NCBI RefSeq assembly: GCF_029360665.1
Contig: NZ_JARDUB010000004.1
Coordinates: 310,001 to 374,000 of the forward strand
Direction of reading: 5' to 3'
DNA length: 64,000 nucleotides
From: Eudoraea chungangensis
GTDB taxonomy: Bacteria; Bacteroidota; Bacteroidia; Flavobacteriales; Flavobacteriaceae
Shown: positions 28,917 to 37,370 of the stretch, one piece after another
Layout: each line of letters begins with the position of its first letter
Numbering within the stretch: the stretch's first letter is position 1
Notes under the pieces: generated by a model
Told to the model about the DNA's origin: nothing
Databases searched by the model: none
Seen by the model: only the letters and a program-made list of their open reading frames with translations
Position numbers and translations under genes: made by a program

Positions 28917-29783
28917 ATGAAGCATTTTATTATTTATTGTTTATTTATCTTCCTTCCAATGATATCTTCAGGGCAAGATATAGCGATTAATAGGCTTCCA
29001 ATGGCAAAGCAGGTAATCGATGAAATTGTAGCTCAGGTTAAAACCCAACCACTTACCAATACAGTAGATCTCATCGTTGAAGGAAATCCAGAGACACCAG
29101 TAAAGGGTATAGTCAGTTGCATGTTCGCTACTATGGAGGTGCTTAAAAAAGCAGTAGCTATAGAAGCCAACCTAATTATTACTCATGAACCTACATTCTA
29201 CAATCATTATGATGAGGTAGAATCCTTTCAAAACGACATGGTTTACAAAGAAAAAATAAAGTATATACGTGATAACAATTTAGTCATATGGAGATTCCAT
29301 GATTATGCACATCGGATTGAAAATGATGCTATTCTTATTGGAATGGTACAAAAACTAGGTTGGAAAAAAAATCAAGAAAAAAGAGGAGTTGGTAGATTTT
29401 CTTTTCCAGAAAGAACTTTAAAAGACTTACTTAAACATCTTAAGAACACCTTTCCAGGCAACAGTTTTTATGTGGTAGGTAATCCTGAAATGTCGGTATC
29501 GAAAGTAGCCCTGGCACCAGGAGCACCTGGAAGTATGCAACACATAAGGCTTCTACGCGATCCAAATATTGATGTGGTGATTGGTGGCGAAGTATCACAA
29601 TGGGAAACCTATGAATATGTTCGAGATGCTATTTTTCAGAAGAAAAAGAAAGGCATTGTTTTTATTGGCCATATTAATTCGGAAGAAAGTGGGATGGCAT
29701 ATGTAGCTGAATGGCTACAAAAGTTCTTAACTAATATCCCTATTTCCTATATTGCCAGTGGTTCTTCTTACTGGAGCTACTAA
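28917..29783 (+). CDS. Exported Nif3-like dinuclear metal centre protein
   Basis: A 288-residue protein of the Nif3/YbgI family, known as ring-shaped hexamers with a dinuclear metal site. Candidate ligands are in LIITHEPTFYNHYDE and VFIGHINSEESGM, and the middle carries VVIGGEVSQWETYEY. Unusually it starts with a signal peptide (MKHFIIYCLFIFLPMISSG then QD), so it should act outside the cytoplasm. Family activity is poorly defined (GTP cyclohydrolase-like and phosphohydrolase proposals exist). Confidence 0.88.
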   Translation: MKHFIIYCLFIFLPMISSGQDIAINRLPMAKQVIDEIVAQVKTQPLTNTVDLIVEGNPETPVKGIVSCMFATMEVLKKAVAIEANLIITHEPTFYNHYDEVESFQNDMVYKEKIKYIRDNNLVIWRFHDYAHRIENDAILIGMVQKLGWKKNQEKRGVGRFSFPERTLKDLLKHLKNTFPGNSFYVVGNPEMSVSKVALAPGAPGSMQHIRLLRDPNIDVVIGGEVSQWETYEYVRDAIFQKKKKGIVFIGHINSEESGMAYVAEWLQKFLTNIPISYIASGSSYWSY

Positions 29784-29928
29784 TTAAAATAAGCTGAAAA
29801 TGTCTACACAGCTCTAAAAAACAAATTAATCCCGCAAGTCTAGAATAAAATTATTTTCGTAAACTCGAGGATATCTCTAAAATATAATGTTATTTTAAGC
29901 TTGCTGAAGGCAATTGAAAACAACCACA

Positions 29929-30528
29929 ATGACTCTTCAAAACAAACAGGCCTATCCAAAAGTATGCTTAGACATACTGGATACTTTAAAGAAAGGACTC
30001 TCCAGTAGTTTAACCTATCACTGCTTAGAACATACTTTAGACGTAGCTAATGTTTGCAATTTTTATATAAACCATTATGAAATTGAAAGTAGTATAGCAG
30101 ATTTGATTAGAATTGCAGCTATTAGTCATGATTACGGCTATATTAAATCTCCGATCAACCATGAAGAAAATAGCATACTTTTGGTAAAACCCTATTTATC
30201 TTTACTTTATTCGAAAGAGGAGTTAAAGTTAATCAGCGGGATGATTAGAGCAACTAAAGTTCCTCAAAATCCCCATACACTTTATGAAGAAATTTTAGCC
30301 GATGCAGACTTGGATTATCTTGGGCGCAATGACTATGATATGTGGAGTAATAGACTATATCTAGAATTTAGTCATTTCGGTGTTGTCAATTCAGAAAAAG
30401 AATGGTTAGCGATGCAGATTCAATTTTTGGAAAACCACACCTACCATACCGCTTTGGCTAAAACAAATAGGGATCAGGCAAAAATTATCAAAGTAGAAGA
30501 GCTACAAGATCGCTTAAATAAAAATTAG
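29929..30528 (+). CDS. HD-domain phosphohydrolase-like protein
   Basis: A 199-residue soluble HD protein. The metal-binding pattern is complete: His35 (YHCLEHTLDVANV), His67-Asp68 (AAISHDYGYIKSPINHEE) and a distal Asp in EILADADLDYLGRNDYD. The sequence closely resembles the HD half of Bacteroidota proteins in which HD is fused to a C-terminal PycTM (DUF5706) membrane domain. Here that partner is a separate gene converging from the other strand, with 30 bases between the stop codons. HD proteins hydrolyse nucleotides or phosphodiesters, so removing a cyclic-nucleotide signal is a reasonable but unproven role. The start at ATG 29929 is preferred over an upstream TTG. Confidence 0.9.
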   Translation: MTLQNKQAYPKVCLDILDTLKKGLSSSLTYHCLEHTLDVANVCNFYINHYEIESSIADLIRIAAISHDYGYIKSPINHEENSILLVKPYLSLLYSKEELKLISGMIRATKVPQNPHTLYEEILADADLDYLGRNDYDMWSNRLYLEFSHFGVVNSEKEWLAMQIQFLENHTYHTALAKTNRDQAKIIKVEELQDRLNKN

Positions 30529-30558
30529 TCCAGAACAGAACCAGTAACTTCTGAGAGA

Positions 30559-31086
30559 TTATAGAAATCGTTGTACAATAATCATTACCACACTGATCAG
30601 AAGCGGAATAAAACTAAAGACTAGGTTTTTTACGGATTTATTTACATCGCGAAACTTTTTAGAAGCGATAAGCGAGTTGACATAAATCTGCTCCCCCAGC
30701 TGTTCATACAATTGGGTTTCGTCGTCCATTAATTCCATGAGTTGTTTGGCGTAGTCCTTACTCTGTCCATATTTTGTAACGGCATCATGGAAAAAAAACA
30801 TATTCGGACTAAACTTAGTTTCAATTTGAGGCATAAAACACTTAAAACTAAAATAAATAGATCTTGCCACAAAAAACACAAATACCAGTAAAATACTGCT
30901 CAATAAAAGATTTAGTTCTAAACTGCTTTCTACACCAGTCGCGACCTCAAAGACTACTCCCAGTAGTAATCCATAAAAAGAAATAATTAGTCCGGCTTTA
31001 ATCTCGGATGACCGGTTTAGACCATTGATATAACCAATTCCAGACCAGTATACATTTATTTTTTCATCAGGTGTAAGTTCTTTCAT
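30559..31086 (-). CDS. PycTM (DUF5706)-type membrane protein, Pycsar-effector-like
   Basis: A 175-residue membrane protein. TM segments are visible at AGLIISFYGLLLGVVFEVAT, LLLSSILLVFVFFVARSIYF and VFSFIPLLISVVMIIVQRFL. The N-terminal SEIKAGLIISFYGLLLG and C-terminal LYEQLGEQIYVNSLIASKKF segments match the PycTM family. PycTM proteins are effectors of Pycsar anti-phage systems, where a cyclase makes cCMP or cUMP and the effector damages the membrane. No uridylate/cytidylate cyclase is seen in this window, so a full Pycsar system is not shown. The converging HD gene is the likely functional partner. It has its own strong promoter-like element. Confidence 0.85.
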   Translation of the reverse strand: MKELTPDEKINVYWSGIGYINGLNRSSEIKAGLIISFYGLLLGVVFEVATGVESSLELNLLLSSILLVFVFFVARSIYFSFKCFMPQIETKFSPNMFFFHDAVTKYGQSKDYAKQLMELMDDETQLYEQLGEQIYVNSLIASKKFRDVNKSVKNLVFSFIPLLISVVMIIVQRFL

Positions 31087-31154
31087 AAAGTTCTAAAGGT
31101 TGATCCTGATAAATATAAGAAATTAAACCACACTTTAGCGGAGTTGAAATTTCC

Positions 31155-31182
31155 CAAAATTAGACTGACAAAGAATCTACAA
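31155..31182 (-). promoter_or_regulatory. Putative promoter of the PycTM-type gene
   Basis: Read on the minus strand, TTG, exactly 17 bases, then TAATTTTG, a full match to the flavobacterial pattern. It implies a leader of about 65 nt before the ATG at 31086. Confidence 0.6.
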
Positions 31183-31207
31183 TAACATACTTTTTGTAAC
31201 TTGTAAT

Positions 31208-31600
31208 ATGAACCTAAACCAGATTACAATTCCATCAAAAAATCTTGAGATTTCTCTTGCTTTTTATCAAAAATTGGGGTTAAAACTAATAGTTAAAGCC
31301 CTTCCCCATTACCTCCGCTTTGAATGTCCTAAGGGCGAAGCCACTTTTTCTGTTCATCTTCAAGATACATTACCCGTTGGGCAGGGTGCCTATATATATT
31401 TCGAAAGTGATGAACTTGATGAAGCGGTAAAAAGACTCGTTAAAGCCGGAATTAGTTTTGATGAGTTACCTACCGACAAAAGGTGGTTATGGAGAGAGGC
31501 CAGGCTAAAAGATCCTGATGGAAATTTATTACTTCTATATAAGGCAGGAATAAATAGAAAAAATCCTCCTTGGAGAATAGAGGACCCAACGACCAATTGA
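31208..31600 (+). CDS. VOC family protein (glyoxalase-like)
   Basis: A 130-residue single-module vicinal-oxygen-chelate protein. It starts with the typical LNQITIPSKNLEISLAFYQK and ends with WREARLKDPDGNLLLLYKAG, the last beta strand bearing the usual acidic metal-ligand region. Members include glyoxalases, dioxygenases and antibiotic-resistance proteins; nothing here picks one. It is divergent from the PycTM-type gene, with 121 bases between. Confidence 0.88.
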   Translation: MNLNQITIPSKNLEISLAFYQKLGLKLIVKALPHYLRFECPKGEATFSVHLQDTLPVGQGAYIYFESDELDEAVKRLVKAGISFDELPTDKRWLWREARLKDPDGNLLLLYKAGINRKNPPWRIEDPTTN

Positions 31601-31656
31601 AAATTATTTTCCGAATAATTTGATTAATTATTGGCTTTAACGTAATCTTATAGTGT

Positions 31657-32643
31657 ATGATAAAGCACTGGTATTTATTTCTACTTTTACTTTTTTCCTT
31701 TAGCCTTTCGAAGGCACAAAGCATTAAAGCTTTAGACTCCTTAAAGACCATACCTTTTATTGATACCTTGTTGATTGATAGGGATATAAACAATTGGTCT
31801 GTGCGTTTGTTTGGCAGCTTCAAAGAACAACGTTTTATTCTACGCAATGATAACGCCAAACTCCGCTACGTGCCAAATAACCCAGCTGGTGTTGGAGCCG
31901 GTTTGGCAACCAGGAAATTGATTGCAGATTTTATGATTAATATCAATGGTAATCAGGAAGAAGCAACTAAGAGGTTCGACTTGCAGACTACTTTTTTGAT
32001 TCAAAACCACTTGTTTGACGTTTTTCTACAGGATTATGAAGGATTTGAAATAAAAAACGATCTCAATGATGACAAGATTTTTAGACCCGATATAGAAACT
32101 TTTTCCATGGGGGTTAATTATATGTACCTCTTCAATGTAAATAAGCTTTCTTTTGCGGCCATGCATTCCGGTTTATACCATCAGAAGAAAGCAGCTTTTT
32201 CTTTCGGTGTAGGAGGGTTTCTAGAATATGGGAGGTTAAAGGCAGCAGAGTCTATTATACCAGAAGAATTTATTCCTCTTTTTAACGAACAGGCCCAGAT
32301 TATACAGACAACCGATATCGCTTTTGGAATAATGGGAGGCATTGTTTCTGTTTTTCCCTTGGGCAGTAATTTCTATGCGATGGCAAATGCTATTCCCGGT
32401 ATTGGTATTACGATTAAACAAGTAGAAACTGAAGACCTAAGTTACCGTCCTTCTAATCCTTTAATTATGGATTTGGCTATATCCGGCGGAATTGGATACA
32501 ACGCTAAAAGCTACTATGTGGTACTCACTGTTAGAACAGATTCTTTTGTTTCTAGCCTAGATTTTGATAACCATATTTCCATAAAACAAACGGCGGCAAA
32601 ACTCGCAATTGGTTATAAGCTTGGGAGAAAAAATAAAAAGTAA
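31657..32643 (+). CDS. DUF4421 family exported protein
   Basis: A 328-residue protein with a signal peptide (MIKHWYLFLLLLFSFSLSKA then QS). Alternating aromatic/hydrophobic beta strands follow, ending GYKLGRKNKK, which suggests an outer-membrane beta barrel. The segment RFILRNDNAKLRYVPNNPAG is typical of DUF4421, a Bacteroidota family of unknown function. It begins 56 bases after the VOC gene. Confidence 0.82.
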   Translation: MIKHWYLFLLLLFSFSLSKAQSIKALDSLKTIPFIDTLLIDRDINNWSVRLFGSFKEQRFILRNDNAKLRYVPNNPAGVGAGLATRKLIADFMININGNQEEATKRFDLQTTFLIQNHLFDVFLQDYEGFEIKNDLNDDKIFRPDIETFSMGVNYMYLFNVNKLSFAAMHSGLYHQKKAAFSFGVGGFLEYGRLKAAESIIPEEFIPLFNEQAQIIQTTDIAFGIMGGIVSVFPLGSNFYAMANAIPGIGITIKQVETEDLSYRPSNPLIMDLAISGGIGYNAKSYYVVLTVRTDSFVSSLDFDNHISIKQTAAKLAIGYKLGRKNKK

Positions 32644-32705
32644 TCATAGGGGAGCTCCCAGAGGTATGGACTAAAAAGAAAAACTTTATCGTTAAAAACA
32701 GGACA

Positions 32706-32713
32706 TAATTTTG
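32706..32713 (+). promoter_or_regulatory. Candidate -7 element of the DUF3604 gene
   Basis: TAATTTTG, an exact TAnnTTTG match, ends 25 bases before the ATG at 32739. A weak TTTA at 32685-32688 lies 17 bases upstream. A 10-bp palindrome GGGAGCTCCC at 32650-32659 lies further upstream and could be an operator; it has no T-run, so it is not a terminator. Confidence 0.4.
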
Positions 32714-32738
32714 TAAATTCAATAGAAATTCTAAGCTT

Positions 32739-34616
32739 ATGAAATTCTCCAACTACTTGTTAAGTAGTGTTCTACTTTTCTCCTTTCTGGTCTCTTGTAA
32801 GCAGGAGGATAAGAAAAAAGATGAGCTTTCTCCAACCATTGAAAGTCAAGAAGCTTCCATAGAAGAAAATAAATGGAATGAGGTATATTGGGGTGATACA
32901 CACCTCCATACTGCTCTTTCTTTAGATGCCGGGGCTTTTGGCAACCGGATAGGAATGGACGAAGCCTACAGGTTTGCCAGAGGAGAAACGGTTACTTCCA
33001 GTTCAGGGATGCAGACCAAACTATCAAGACCACTAGATTTTTTAGTCGTTGCGGACCATTCAGACGGAATGGGTATTTTTCCGATGCTGGATGCCAAAGA
33101 AGGGTTTATAATGGATACTCCTGAAGGTGAAAGATGGAGTGAAATGCTCGATGAAGGCAAGGCAGGAGAAACCGCAATAGACATTATCTCCAATTTTAGC
33201 CAAGGTACTTTGTCTTTTAAAACCAATAATACCAATTTGATGACTCCTGTTTGGAAATCCGTTGTTGAAGCAGCAGAAAAATATAACGAACCGGGAAGAT
33301 TTACAGCTTTCATTGGTTATGAATGGACTTCACTCATTAAAGGAAATAATCTTCACAGAGTAGTAGTATATAGAGACAATGGGGATAAAACCATAAACCA
33401 TTTACCCTTTACCAATGAAGACAGCTCTGATCCGGAAGAATTATGGAAAAATATGAAACGTTATGAAGACACCTCCGGCGGGCAAGTGCTTGCCATACCG
33501 CACAATGGAAACCTGAGCAATGGGATGATGTTTGCAGAAACAAGAGTAAACGGAGAAGCTTTTACGGAAAGTTATGCCAAAGAACGTCTTAAAAGAGAAC
33601 CATTATACGAGGCTACCCAGATAAAAGGAGATGGAGAATCACATCCATTTTTATCTCCAAATGACGAGTTTGCGGATTATGAAAATTGGGACAAGACGAA
33701 TCTGGATTATAGCGAGCTGAAAACAAAGGACATGCTCCAATATGAATACCTTCGATCTGCTCTTAAAATTGGGCTTAAGTATCAAAAAAAGATGAACATA
33801 AACCCTTTTAAATTTGGTCTAATAGGTAGCACCGATTCGCACACATCACTGGCAACTGCCGATGATAATAATTTCTTTGGCAAAGCGTCAAATGTGGAAC
33901 CATCTAAAGAAAGAGCGGGTCATGTGTTTTTAGAATCTTCCCTGGGAACTATATTTGCCTCCGAGACTATTGCTTCAGGCTATGCCGCCGTTTGGGCAAA
34001 GTCAAATACGAGAGAAGATCTTTTTGATGCCATGGCCAGAAAAGAAACCTATGCTACCACGGGCTCTAGAATTAAGTTACGTTTTTTTGGAGGATGGGAT
34101 TTTACAGAAAATGATTTAACCAAAAAGTACGTAGAGACCGGTTATAATCGTGGAGTACCCATGGGAGGAGATTTAAAAGAGTCGGCATCGGATGCCCCAA
34201 CTTTTTTGGTGCATGCAATGATGGATCCGGAATCAGGAAGTTTAGATAGGTTGCAGATCGTAAAAGGTTGGATAAAGTCGGATGGGTCTCTTGATGAGAA
34301 AGTCTACGACGTGGCGTGGAGCGGAGATCGCAAACCCAATATAAACGGTAAAATCCCTTCTGTTGGAAATACGGTGGACTTAGAAAATGGTACCTGGAAC
34401 AATGATATTGGGGCCACGGAACTAAAAGTGGTTTGGCAAGATCCAAGTTTTGATCCCTCCCATGAATCGTTCTATTATGTTAGAGTAATTGAAATTCCAA
34501 CCCCTCGTTGGACACTATACGACAAGATCCGTTATGAGGCCGAATTAAGTCCGAATGTTCCTTTAACTACAACAGAAAGAGCTTATAGTTCTCCTATCTG
34601 GTACACTCCCAACTAA
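32739..34616 (+). CDS. DUF3604 lipoprotein (PHP-like metal-dependent hydrolase fold)
   Basis: A 625-residue lipoprotein with signal MKFSNYLLSSVLLFSFLVSC, so lipidation is expected at Cys20. The DUF3604 core starts with VYWGDTHLHTALSLDAGAFG. It continues with DFLVVADHSDGMGIFPML, VLAIPHNGNLSNG and FGLIGSTDSHTSLATADDNN. These His/Asp clusters resemble PHP-type metallophosphoesterase sites. The family's substrate is not established to my knowledge. It is followed by a sulfatase 98 bases downstream in the same direction. Confidence 0.9.
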   Translation: MKFSNYLLSSVLLFSFLVSCKQEDKKKDELSPTIESQEASIEENKWNEVYWGDTHLHTALSLDAGAFGNRIGMDEAYRFARGETVTSSSGMQTKLSRPLDFLVVADHSDGMGIFPMLDAKEGFIMDTPEGERWSEMLDEGKAGETAIDIISNFSQGTLSFKTNNTNLMTPVWKSVVEAAEKYNEPGRFTAFIGYEWTSLIKGNNLHRVVVYRDNGDKTINHLPFTNEDSSDPEELWKNMKRYEDTSGGQVLAIPHNGNLSNGMMFAETRVNGEAFTESYAKERLKREPLYEATQIKGDGESHPFLSPNDEFADYENWDKTNLDYSELKTKDMLQYEYLRSALKIGLKYQKKMNINPFKFGLIGSTDSHTSLATADDNNFFGKASNVEPSKERAGHVFLESSLGTIFASETIASGYAAVWAKSNTREDLFDAMARKETYATTGSRIKLRFFGGWDFTENDLTKKYVETGYNRGVPMGGDLKESASDAPTFLVHAMMDPESGSLDRLQIVKGWIKSDGSLDEKVYDVAWSGDRKPNINGKIPSVGNTVDLENGTWNNDIGATELKVVWQDPSFDPSHESFYYVRVIEIPTPRWTLYDKIRYEAELSPNVPLTTTERAYSSPIWYTPN

Positions 34617-34714
34617 TACCATAATGATAAGGTTTTATTTAAAATTAGTCCTACCTTATTGTCCGAAAAATTTGAAATTTATTAACTACCTTCAAGGCAT
34701 AATACATTTTTTCT

Positions 34715-36469
34715 ATGTTAATCAAACCTAGCCTAAGTCTTCTCTTTATTTGTTTGTATTTCCAGTTTGGTTTTGCGCAAGAAATGCATCAACCTAATGT
34801 GATTCTTATTATTACGGATGATCAGGGCTATGGAGATCTTGGAACTCACGGCAACCCTCATATTAAAACTCCCACATTAGATGCCTTGGCCAGGGAAAGT
34901 ATTCGTCTGGCAAATTTTTACGTTTCACCTGTTTGCGCTCCAACTAGATCTAGCCTTATGACGGGCAGGTATTCTCTTAGAACAGGAGTGAGAGACACCT
35001 ACAACGGAGGGGCAATTATGGCCAGTTCTGAAGTTACCATCGCAGAAATGCTTAAAAACATAAACTACACTACAGGAATTTTCGGAAAATGGCATTTGGG
35101 CGATAATTATCCTTTTCGTCCATCGGATCAGGGTTTTGATGAATCCTTAATACATTTATCCGGAGGCATGGGACAGGTTGGAGACTTCACCACTTACTTT
35201 AAAGGAGACAGAAGTTACTTTGATCCAGTGCTCTGGCACAACAATGAACAACAAAAATATCAAGGCTATTGTTCTGACATATTTACAGACAATGCCATTT
35301 CCTTTATTGAAAAAAACAAGGACCAGCCATTTTTCTGCTATCTCTCCTTTAACGCCCCACATACTCCTTTGCAGGTTCCTGAGAAATATTATGATATGTA
35401 CAAAGACATTGATCCTTCGAAAGGACTGGATAATCGTCCAGGTAGGCCAGTGGATATGACCGAAAAAGACAAAGAAGATGCCAGAAGAGTGTATGCAATG
35501 GTTAGTAATATTGATGACAATATTGAAAAACTACTTAAAAAATTAGAAGACCTTAAACTCGTGGAAAACACAGTATTTATTTTTATGACAGACAATGGTC
35601 CTCAACAACGAAGGTATGTTGGTGGAATGCGGGGAGGTAAAGGCAGTGTATATCAAGGAGGTGTCAGAGTGCCATTTTATTTACGATATCCGGCCAAGCT
35701 AAGAGGAGGTAAAGAAATAATTACCGCTAACGCGCATATCGATGTACTACCAACACTGGCGACCCTTTGTGGAGCTACTGTGCCGACGGATAGAAAAATA
35801 GATGGACGAAGTTTCCAATCCCTTCTAGAAAATGAGGATTCCGAGTTGGCTGAAAGAGAACTTTTTTTCTATTGGTCTAGAAAATTCCCAGAACTAAATT
35901 ACAATATGGCAGTTCAAAAAGGAAACTACAAATTAGTGGGAATGACTAATTCTAATGCCCCCATAGACCATTTTGAGATGTTTGATCTCAAAAAAGACCC
36001 TTATGAAGAAAATAATTTACTAAGTAAAAACAATGCCCTCGCCAGACATCTTAAAACTTCTTTGACCAAGACTTATGAGGAATTAATTACCTCAAAGAAT
36101 ATTCTTGATCCTCCTCTGATATCGGTAGGTAGTCCTTTTGAAAATCCGGTTGTTCTAAACAGAAACGACGCCGGTGGAGATAGAGGAATTTGGGATCAAG
36201 AAGAGGTATTTGGGAAATGGGCAGTTAGTATAGAAAAAGGGTCTTATATAGCACGTTTTAAATTTATTAAAGCTGTAGATGGGGGTGGTAAAATGATTTT
36301 ACAAACTGGTAGTAGAATTTATCAGCAAAAAGTTAGTGATCAGGAAACCGATATGATAGTTATGGAAAAGCTAGATTTAGAAAACATGGAAGCCGATCTT
36401 ATCCCTTTCTATTCAGTTAATAACAAACGAATCTTTCCTTTCTGGGTAAGTTTGGAGAGGATTCATTAG
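34715..36469 (+). CDS. Exported sulfatase (arylsulfatase-type)
   Basis: A 584-residue type I sulfatase with a signal peptide (MLIKPSLSLLFICLYFQFGF then AQ). The formylglycine motif is CAPTRSSLMTGR, with the modified residue at Cys74 (C-x-P-T-R, close to the C-x-P-S-R consensus). VILIITDDQGYGDLGTHG gives the first metal ligands. FGKWHLGDN and FIFMTDNGPQQRR give further active-site residues. It would need a formylglycine-generating enzyme, which is not in this window. A C-terminal extension of about 100 residues lies beyond the sulfatase core. Substrate may be a sulfated glycan or a small aryl sulfate. Confidence 0.94.
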   Translation: MLIKPSLSLLFICLYFQFGFAQEMHQPNVILIITDDQGYGDLGTHGNPHIKTPTLDALARESIRLANFYVSPVCAPTRSSLMTGRYSLRTGVRDTYNGGAIMASSEVTIAEMLKNINYTTGIFGKWHLGDNYPFRPSDQGFDESLIHLSGGMGQVGDFTTYFKGDRSYFDPVLWHNNEQQKYQGYCSDIFTDNAISFIEKNKDQPFFCYLSFNAPHTPLQVPEKYYDMYKDIDPSKGLDNRPGRPVDMTEKDKEDARRVYAMVSNIDDNIEKLLKKLEDLKLVENTVFIFMTDNGPQQRRYVGGMRGGKGSVYQGGVRVPFYLRYPAKLRGGKEIITANAHIDVLPTLATLCGATVPTDRKIDGRSFQSLLENEDSELAERELFFYWSRKFPELNYNMAVQKGNYKLVGMTNSNAPIDHFEMFDLKKDPYEENNLLSKNNALARHLKTSLTKTYEELITSKNILDPPLISVGSPFENPVVLNRNDAGGDRGIWDQEEVFGKWAVSIEKGSYIARFKFIKAVDGGGKMILQTGSRIYQQKVSDQETDMIVMEKLDLENMEADLIPFYSVNNKRIFPFWVSLERIH

Positions 36470-36550
36470 TTTCTTATTCTCTACCGAAGTACGCTTATAG
36501 TTCCAGTCCAAATTATATTATAATTAGTAAATAACTGATTCAAAAATACA

Positions 36551-37366
36551 ATGAAAACTAGAAATATACTTGGGTTATTATTTTTTGCCATTGGACATTT
36601 TACTGTATTAAATGCCCAAGAAGATCCGGCCCCTGCAAATAACAATGAAGATATAGCTAAAAAATTGGCTAACCCCATTGCCAGTCTGGTTAGTGTTCCT
36701 TTTCAGAATAATACCGATATTGGTATAGGACCAAATAACGGAAGCAGGAATACAATGAATTTTCAACCTGTATTTCCAATAGCTTTGAATGAAAATATCA
36801 ACCTAATTACACGTATGGTATTGCCGGTTATTGCACAATACAATATAACTAGTGTGGGTTCGTCAGAATTTGGTCTTGGAGATGCCGTAATCAGTGCATT
36901 TGTTAGTCCAAAAAACTCTAAAAATGGACTTACATGGGGCGCAGGCCCTGCCCTCCTAGTGCCAACCGGTACAAACGAATTTCTAAGTTCTCAGAAGTTT
37001 GGTATCGGACCCACCGCGGTGGCCCTTTATCAAATCAACGATATCACTTTTGGTGGTTTAGTAAATCAAATTTGGAGTGTCGCCGGAAATAGCAACAGAA
37101 CTGATGTAAGCAGCCTATTTTTTCAACCCTTTTTTGTTTATAACTGGAAAAGTGGTGCCGGCGTTGGAGGTAATTTTGAATTAACACAGAATTGGTCCGG
37201 AAACAATACTACTCTGTGGTTTAATCCTACGATAAGTGGGATTACATCTCTTGGAACCCAAAAAACACAATTTGCCGTAGGACCACGATTTAATCTAATT
37301 GCTCCGAATAACGGTAGGGCCGATATTGGCTTTAGAGCCGTGGTTATTTTTGTTTTTCCTAAATAA
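36551..37366 (+). CDS. Exported beta-rich protein, probable outer-membrane barrel; paralogue of 60292-61110
   Basis: A 271-residue protein with a signal peptide (MKTRNILGLLFFAIGHFTVL then NAQ). Amphipathic strands end in FVFPK, as in outer-membrane proteins. Motifs include LANPIASLVSVPFQNNTDIG, NFQPVFPIALNENINLITRM and WGAGPALLVPTGTNE. The same blocks occur in the 272-residue protein at 60292-61110. It may be a transporter-type barrel, but I cannot assign a function. It lies between the sulfatase and DUF885 genes, with four bases to the latter. Confidence 0.8.
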   Translation: MKTRNILGLLFFAIGHFTVLNAQEDPAPANNNEDIAKKLANPIASLVSVPFQNNTDIGIGPNNGSRNTMNFQPVFPIALNENINLITRMVLPVIAQYNITSVGSSEFGLGDAVISAFVSPKNSKNGLTWGAGPALLVPTGTNEFLSSQKFGIGPTAVALYQINDITFGGLVNQIWSVAGNSNRTDVSSLFFQPFFVYNWKSGAGVGGNFELTQNWSGNNTTLWFNPTISGITSLGTQKTQFAVGPRFNLIAPNNGRADIGFRAVVIFVFPK

Positions 37367-37370
37367 TACT

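Noticed and set aside
29929-31086. Complete Pycsar defence system
   Set aside because: No cytidylate or uridylate cyclase is found near the PycTM-type gene, so only the effector-like protein and an HD partner are claimed.
32650-32659. Palindrome GGGAGCTCCC as terminator of the DUF4421 gene
   Set aside because: There is no following T-run and the stem has no loop. It is mentioned only as a possible operator.
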